From Chitinophaga eiseniae (GTDB lineage: Bacteria; Bacteroidota; Bacteroidia; Chitinophagales; Chitinophagaceae), in assembly GCF_900167135.1 (NCBI RefSeq), contig NZ_FUWZ01000004.1, positions 646,437-710,436 on the forward strand: a stretch of 64,000 nt of DNA, given 5' to 3'. Below the pieces are notes generated by a model. The model did no database searches and was not told the origin of the DNA. It saw nothing but the letters and a program-made list of their open reading frames with translations. A program made the translations under genes and the position numbers. Shown here in pieces: positions 59,662 to 64,000 of this stretch (its first letter is position 1; each line of letters begins with the position of its first letter).

Positions 59662-60648
59662 ATGACATCAACAGCTATCAGAAACAACTGGACGCTGGAG
59701 GAAATCCAGGCCATTTACGACCAGCCCCTGCTGGATCTGGTTTATCAGGCAGCTACCATCCACCGCGAGTATCACTCCGCCAGGGAAATACAGGTGTGCA
59801 CCCTCTTGTCCATTAAAACAGGCGGATGCCCGGAAGACTGTTCCTATTGCGGACAGGCAGCCCGGTATCATACCGATATCAAAGTACAGGCGCTGTTACC
59901 CACCGAAACCGTGATTGCCCACGCGCAGAAAGCGAAAGACAACGGTTCCACCCGTTTCTGTATGGCCGCCGCCTGGCGCGAGGTAAGGGATAACCGGGAC
60001 TTCGACCGCGTTATCGACATGGTGAAAGGCGTCAACGAGCTGGGTATGGAAGTATGCTGCACGCTCGGCATGCTCACGGAAGAACAGGCGGTCCGCCTGC
60101 AGGAAGCCGGTCTCCATGCTTACAATCACAACCTGGACACCTCTGAACAATACTATAAAGAAATCATCTCCACCCGCAATTTTGATAACCGCATCAATAC
60201 GATCAATAATGTCCGTAAAGCCGGCATTACTGTGTGCTCCGGCGGTATTATCGGTTTAGGTGAAACACACCGCGACCGTATCTCTATGCTGCTCACGCTG
60301 GCCACGATGCCCAAACATCCGGAGTCTGTGCCCATCAACGCACTGGCCCGTGTGAAAGGCACCCCGCTGGAAGACAACCCCAAAGTGGATGCGTGGGACA
60401 TGGTACGCATGATCGCTACTGCACGTATCGTAATGCCCGCGTCTACGGTACGTCTTACCGCCGGCCGTATCGAGATGACAGAGTCAGAACAAGCCTGGTG
60501 CTTCATGGCCGGCGCCAATTCTATCTTCACCGGTGAAAGACAAACATTGCTGGTAACACCTAATCCGGGCGTATCAGAAGATATGCAGATGCTGCAGCAT
60601 CTCGGACTGCAGCCTATGCCCAACAAGAAAGAAGTGACTGCCTGCTAA
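59662..60648 (+). CDS. bioB: biotin synthase
   Basis: The 328-residue radical SAM protein has the CxxxCxxC cluster loop in TGGCPEDCSYCGQAARYHT, followed by the usual KDNGSTRFCMAAAWR, CCTLGMLTEEQA, AYNHNLDTSEQYY, CSGGIIGLGE and GTPLEDNP blocks, and the C-terminal ANSIFTGERQLL-type segment. It inserts sulfur into dethiobiotin using S-adenosylmethionine and the Fe-S cluster. No bioA, bioD or bioF is in the window. A terminator follows. Confidence 0.97.
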   Translation: MTSTAIRNNWTLEEIQAIYDQPLLDLVYQAATIHREYHSAREIQVCTLLSIKTGGCPEDCSYCGQAARYHTDIKVQALLPTETVIAHAQKAKDNGSTRFCMAAAWREVRDNRDFDRVIDMVKGVNELGMEVCCTLGMLTEEQAVRLQEAGLHAYNHNLDTSEQYYKEIISTRNFDNRINTINNVRKAGITVCSGGIIGLGETHRDRISMLLTLATMPKHPESVPINALARVKGTPLEDNPKVDAWDMVRMIATARIVMPASTVRLTAGRIEMTESEQAWCFMAGANSIFTGERQTLLVTPNPGVSEDMQMLQHLGLQPMPNKKEVTAC

Positions 60649-60673
60649 AGGTGCAGCCGACAAAAATAAACAA

Positions 60674-60701
60674 AGAAGCCTGTGCTTATGCGCAGGCTTC
60701 T
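60674..60701 (+). terminator. terminator after bioB
   Basis: A perfect 9-bp stem (AGAAGCCTG/CAGGCTTCT) lies 26 bases past the bioB stop and is followed by CTGTTTTAT, a weak T tract. Confidence 0.6.
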
Positions 60702-61098
60702 CTGTTTTATGCCTGTTCCGATAATTCGTATATGCGTTTACGATATAATTCCTCGTTTTATGAAAGCTGCAAAATCGCCGGATAAGGAATTTTTTTGGTA
60801 GTTGTTTTTTAAAAAGTAAGGACATATAACCAAGACGTATAAACGTTATTTGTATAGTTTGAAAAAATTATATACGATAGGGTAGTAGATAAGGTGGTAA
60901 AGTGTAGCGGATTTTTTTATATCCGTTAAAACCCTTTGTGGTAATGGTTTTTTGGAGATGGCTCTGAAAAGGAATTTCGGTTTTGGCACAGCCTTTGTAA
61001 ATAGCCTGCCTGTTCTAACAATGGTACCTTGGTTGTTAACGACTTTATGTTTGTTATACATAGAACAGATTATATAATTTAACCCAATTCTAAATTTT
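60702..61098. other. AT-rich intergenic region upstream of the OmpA-like gene
   Basis: The region is AT-rich with poly-A/T stretches and no recognisable gene; a short minus-strand open frame overlapping the OmpA start is judged an antisense artefact. It holds the OmpA promoter (TATGTTTG at 61046). Confidence 0.4.
61046..61053 (+). promoter_or_regulatory. -7 element of the OmpA-family gene
   Basis: TATGTTTG matches TAnnTTTG fully, 45 bases upstream of the ATG, which gives a plausible leader. The -33 TTTG is weak (TTG at 61029-61031, spacer short). Confidence 0.5.
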
Positions 61099-62505
61099 AT
61101 GAGGATGTTTACGAAATTTGGGAAGTCTCTCATGATGACTTCATCTGTACTTGCATTGACTGGAGCTGCTGCCATGGCACAGGACCAGGACAGTACCCTG
61201 AAAACAAATCGTGTAGTTCCCTTCAATGGCGTAAAAGATTATCGTACATGGTCAGTTGGTGCATGGGGCGGTGGTTCCGCTGCGTTTGGCCCATTTGGCG
61301 GTCCCTACTACTTCAATAACTTCGACTTTAAGAATGTTGGCATTGTATACGGTGCGTACGTGAAAAAACAGATTTTTCACAACTTTGGCCTGCAGGCAGA
61401 CTTCATGCGCGGACAGGTAAAAGGCGCTACCAAAGCATCGCAGACACTAACTGATATTAATGGTGCGCCGTTAGCTGGTGGTATCAAATCTTTTCAGACG
61501 GATATTGACTGGTCTGCCTCACTGAGTGGTGTGTTCAGCCTGGGTTCTATCAATTGGATCAACAAACAGAGCTTCGTTATTCCTTACGTATCTGTGGGTG
61601 CCGGTGCGATAGGTTTTAAACCTACCGTTACCGCTGCAGATGGCACTGAGAAAGAAGTGCTGACTACCAGCGGTAAATCCAGCCACCGCGAAATGTTCAT
61701 CCCTGTTGGCGTAGGGGCTAAATTCGTAGTAGCTCCCGGCGTGAACATCGACCTGGCGTATACGGCTAACTTCGTGAACAGCAAAGTGTTCGACGGTGTG
61801 AACAGCGGTAACAAAGACAAATTCTCCACTGCTAAACTGGGTCTTGAATTTGCTATCGGCAAGAAAAGAAAACCACAGCTGGCAGTTGTAAATCCTGCTG
61901 CACAGCTGGCAGAAGATCTGTGGACCAAAAATGCTGCGCTGAAAACTTCTCTCGCTGAAAGTGATGCCCGCAATGAAGCCGCTATCAGTCAACTGAAAGA
62001 AGAAATTGCCGGTATCAAAACAGATACAGATGGTGACGGCGTTCCTGATTACCTGGACAAATGCCCGAACACTCCCGCCGGTACTAAAGTAGACGGCGCC
62101 GGCTGCCCGCTGCCGGCTCCGGTGCAGGTGATCAAAGAAAAAGTTATCGTGACTGACGCGGATAAAAAAGTGGTAAAAGACGCGATCGATAACCTGGAAT
62201 TTGATCTGGGTAAAGCAACTATCCGTCCTAACTCTTTCGCTAGTCTCGATAAAGTGGCCAACCTGCTGGTAGAGAAAAACTTCAGCCTGAAACTGGCCGG
62301 TCATACCGATAACACCGGTTCTGCCGCTACCAACATGCGTCTTTCCAAAGAACGCGCAGAAGCTATCAAAGCTTACCTGGTATCCAAAGGCGCTAATCCT
62401 TCCAGAATCGAAGCTACCGGTTACGGTGCTGCACAGCCTATTGCGTCTAACAAAACCGCTGCCGGCCGTCAGCAGAACAGAAGGGTAGAATTCACTTTGT
62501 ACTAA
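61099..62505 (+). CDS. OmpA-family outer-membrane protein with calcium-binding TSP3 linker
   Basis: The 468-residue product has a signal peptide ending at AMAQ, an N-terminal beta barrel (about residues 45-265, VGAWGGGSAAFGPFGG), a thrombospondin type 3-like linker DTDGDGVPDYLDKCPNTPAGT with Asp calcium ligands, and a C-terminal OmpA peptidoglycan-binding domain (LEFDLGKATIRP, LAGHTDNTGSAATNMRLSKERAEAIKAYL, in parts, and GYGAAQPIA, RQQNRRVEFTLY). It anchors the outer membrane to peptidoglycan. The transposon at 62548 lies 42 bp after its stop. Confidence 0.95.
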   Translation: MRMFTKFGKSLMMTSSVLALTGAAAMAQDQDSTLKTNRVVPFNGVKDYRTWSVGAWGGGSAAFGPFGGPYYFNNFDFKNVGIVYGAYVKKQIFHNFGLQADFMRGQVKGATKASQTLTDINGAPLAGGIKSFQTDIDWSASLSGVFSLGSINWINKQSFVIPYVSVGAGAIGFKPTVTAADGTEKEVLTTSGKSSHREMFIPVGVGAKFVVAPGVNIDLAYTANFVNSKVFDGVNSGNKDKFSTAKLGLEFAIGKKRKPQLAVVNPAAQLAEDLWTKNAALKTSLAESDARNEAAISQLKEEIAGIKTDTDGDGVPDYLDKCPNTPAGTKVDGAGCPLPAPVQVIKEKVIVTDADKKVVKDAIDNLEFDLGKATIRPNSFASLDKVANLLVEKNFSLKLAGHTDNTGSAATNMRLSKERAEAIKAYLVSKGANPSRIEATGYGAAQPIASNKTAAGRQQNRRVEFTLY

Positions 62506-62528
62506 TCTTCTTAACTTGCCTTCAAATA

Positions 62529-62580
62529 AAAAAAGCTGTTCCTTTTCTGAAGTGAACCCAAAAGTTTAGACAGCTTTTTT
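62529..62580. other. hairpin arms straddling the IS left end; likely split ompA terminator
   Basis: AAAAAAGCTGT (62529-62539) can pair with ACAGCTTTTTT (62570-62580), but the right arm lies inside the insertion sequence. The left arm continues as AAGCTGTTCC plus TTTT, the usual first half of an intrinsic terminator. The original right arm has probably been displaced beyond the window by the insertion. Confidence 0.45.
62548..62572. repeat. left inverted repeat of the IS3-family element
   Basis: TGAAGTGAACCC..AAAAGTTTAGACA forms the left end next to orfB. It differs from the right repeat at a few positions. Confidence 0.85.
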
Positions 62581-62582
62581 GA

Positions 62583-63377
62583 TTAAGCGGCTTGAGTTCG
62601 GTATTGTACTGGGCTCAAGCCGTTAAGTTTTTGTTTGATTCTGTCATTATTGTAATAGTGAATATAATTGACAATATTCTTTTTAAGCGTTTCGATTGAT
62701 GTAAATTTTTTCAGATGGAACATTTCAGATTTCAGAATGGCGAAGAAGCTTTCCATAGCTGCATTATCCAGGCAATTGCCTCTTCTTGACATGCTTTGCC
62801 TTATTCTTCTTTTTCGCAGCCTTTGTTGATACCCTTTCATTTGATATTGCCATCCTTGATCAGAATGGAGGATCGGTCTGGATTTTTCAGGCAACTTTTT
62901 TAGCGCCATTTCAAGCATATCCATAGTCTGATGGAACGTTGCCCGTTTCGATAAGGTGTAGCTGATTATCTCTCCATTGTAAAGGTCCATAATTGGCGAT
63001 AAATACAACTTTTTACCTGACACATTGAACTCCGTTACATCGGTCACCCACTTTTGATTAGGCTTCCGGGCGTTAAAATCTCTATTCAGCAGATTCCGGG
63101 CAATTTTTCCTTGCTGCCCTTTATAAGATTTGTACTTCTTCCTTCTAACAAGGCTTTTTAGACCGCACTCTTTCATTAGTCTGGCAACACGTTTATGGTT
63201 GATATGCATCCCACTGCTCTTTAGAGCATCCGTTATTCGGCGATAACCATATCTACCCTTATGCTGACGATAAATAGCTATTATTGAAGTTTTAACGTGA
63301 TTATCCTTATCAGGTTGTACCGATTTTTTCAAGTAATAGTAAAAAGTACTCCGTGCCATCCCCGCTACTTTCAGCAA
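62583..63377 (-). CDS. IS3-family transposase OrfB (DDE integrase domain)
   Basis: The annotated part is 264 residues from an internal ATG; upstream in the -1 frame the reading frame stays open through the end of orfA, so the active protein is probably an OrfAB fusion made by -1 frameshifting. It has an HTH_21 region (RYGYRRITDAL, INHKRVARLMKE) and the rve catalytic core with Asp in WVTDVTEF, Asp in ILHSDQGWQY and Glu in LDNAAMESFF. The frame appears intact, so it may be active. Confidence 0.93.
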   Translation of the reverse strand: MLKVAGMARSTFYYYLKKSVQPDKDNHVKTSIIAIYRQHKGRYGYRRITDALKSSGMHINHKRVARLMKECGLKSLVRRKKYKSYKGQQGKIARNLLNRDFNARKPNQKWVTDVTEFNVSGKKLYLSPIMDLYNGEIISYTLSKRATFHQTMDMLEMALKKLPEKSRPILHSDQGWQYQMKGYQQRLRKRRIRQSMSRRGNCLDNAAMESFFAILKSEMFHLKKFTSIETLKKNIVNYIHYYNNDRIKQKLNGLSPVQYRTQAA

Positions 63378-63400
63378 TATTTCCTGATCGTAGGACCGCC

Positions 63401-63955
63401 TTAATTCCTGGATGGCTTTTGCTGCCTGCCTTGTGCTTTGGCAGCTTTTTCCTGCTGAATTAAGGCGTCTAACTTTTTTAAAAATGCAAGCTCTGTGCGC
63501 AAATACTCGTTCTCTGCCTGCAAGGCAGCAAGCTTTTCCGCTTCGGGGTTAGACACTATTCTAGTGGTCTTTTTTTTCTTATTAGGCATTGCTGACTTTT
63601 TTCTACCTCTGTTTTCCATCAGTAAACCTCCTACTCCCTGGCTTTCATATATCTTTAACCAACGACCTACTACACTATCGTTAGCAATACCAAAGAGTGC
63701 TGATGTCTGCAATAAAGATAGGTGCTTTTTTAGCATATATTTTATAACCCGAACTTTAAACTCGCCCTCATAGCTGCCAGAGCGAAGCAACAACCCCTTC
63801 TTCCCAAACTGATTGTAAAGATTTACCCAGCGCTGAATACTCTTGTCGTTTCCTCCAATTTTACGTGCCGCAGAAGCCAGAGAGTCCTTACCAGAGATCA
63901 CTGACTGTACTGCACCTATTTTTTGTTGATAACTGTATTTGATTCTTTTATTCAT
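63401..63955 (-). CDS. IS3-family transposase OrfA (helix-turn-helix)
   Basis: The 184-residue protein has two helix-turn-helix units (SYQQKIGAVQSVISG and FGIANDSVVGRWLKIYE, in parts), a basic linker (RGRKKSAMPNKKKK) and a leucine-zipper-like coiled coil at the C-terminus (LAALQAENEYLRTELAFLKKL). It binds the terminal repeats and joins OrfB by programmed frameshift. OrfB starts in the -1 frame; the exact slippery site is not resolved but an A-rich GAAAAAG occurs close to the OrfA end. Confidence 0.92.
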   Translation of the reverse strand: MNKRIKYSYQQKIGAVQSVISGKDSLASAARKIGGNDKSIQRWVNLYNQFGKKGLLLRSGSYEGEFKVRVIKYMLKKHLSLLQTSALFGIANDSVVGRWLKIYESQGVGGLLMENRGRKKSAMPNKKKKTTRIVSNPEAEKLAALQAENEYLRTELAFLKKLDALIQQEKAAKAQGRQQKPSRN

Positions 63956-63974
63956 AAAAAATGTCCCCTAAAAG

Positions 63975-63999
63975 TGTCTAACTTTTAGGGGGCACTTCA
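63975..63999. repeat. right inverted repeat of the IS3-family element
   Basis: The sequence is the inverted counterpart of the left repeat, with CACTTCA at the outer end. It lies 20 bases upstream of the orfA start codon. The outer flank is only one base, so target duplication cannot be measured here. Confidence 0.85.
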
Positions 64000-64000
64000 T

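Larger units (their letters stand above)
62548..63999 (-). mobile_element. IS3-family insertion sequence (IS150-like), complete
   Basis: The element is bounded by imperfect inverted repeats: left TGAAGTGAACCC followed by AAAAGTTTAGACA (62548-62572), right TGTCTAACTTTTAGGGGG then CACTTCA (63975-63999), which agree as TGAAGTG..CCC.AAAAGTT.AGACA read inward. It holds two minus-strand genes, orfA and orfB, the second in the -1 frame, the layout of IS3-family elements. The left flank ends in TTTC and the right flank begins with T, consistent with a 3- or 4-bp target duplication. Confidence 0.9.

Noticed and set aside
60846..61226. 126-codon minus-strand frame overlapping the OmpA start
   Set aside because: AT-rich and basic, overlaps the signal peptide of a certain gene, and contains a promoter for the plus strand.
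1..64000. CRISPR arrays, rRNA and tRNA genes
   Set aside because: No evenly spaced repeats with spacers and no tRNA or rRNA sequence signatures were seen on either strand by eye.

Overview
The window looks like chromosome of a Bacteroidota soil bacterium of the Chitinophaga type. The evidence is SusC/SusD-like outer-membrane proteins, a C-terminal type IX secretion sorting domain, LytTR and OmpR two-component pairs, TAnnTTTG-like promoter elements, absence of Shine-Dalgarno sequences, about 50% GC, and a terpene cyclase/P450 pair. The genus is inferred from these features; no database was searched.

Layout. 1-10100: the end of an acyl-CoA synthetase, then an amino-sugar region with nagA, a GH9 glycosidase fused to a CE4-type deacetylase, and a convergent susC-susD pair. 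10577-20544: housekeeping and stress genes, including an ECF42-type sigma factor with its YCII/DGPF partner, a glyoxalase-like protein, a serine hydrolase, a GNAT enzyme facing a MocR regulator, a GlxA-type AraC regulator, a phosphoesterase, msrB and a Na+/H+ antiporter. 21021-29220: an OmpR-type response regulator and histidine kinase followed by a TolC-RND-adaptor efflux operon; both promoter regions carry the same 11-bp-spaced TTCAA direct repeat. 29219-33203: three unfamiliar genes (HPt-like, helical, pseudo-receiver) facing an orphan vgrG. 33221-38019: a TonB-dependent receptor with a MarR regulator, an NTF2-like protein, a decayed LysR fragment and a TPR protein. 38226-42368: cytochrome P450 and class I terpene synthase, convergent and overlapping, sharing two upstream motifs, with a hybrid sensor kinase next door. 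42651-49095: a gene remnant, a PhzF-family protein, hypothetical genes, a LytTR/LytS pair and a DUF1579 protein. 49186-53949: an operon of three exported sugar epimerase/oxidoreductase proteins followed by a type IX-secreted polysaccharide-lyase-like protein. 54011-57263: an SGNH hydrolase, membrane proteins and an RRM RNA-binding protein. 57287-60701: a MocR regulator facing a ferritin-like di-iron protein and bioB. 61099-64000: an OmpA-family porin whose terminator appears to be split by a complete IS3-family element that fills the right end.

The best candidates for undescribed biology are (i) the P450/terpene synthase pair with shared promoter motifs, (ii) the HPt/helical/pseudo-receiver trio next to vgrG, (iii) the di-iron protein placed before bioB under a likely MocR operator, and (iv) the RND pump with an EF-hand-like loop and a changed proton relay. 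Family assignments rest on motifs read by eye, so substrates and partners are inference unless stated otherwise.
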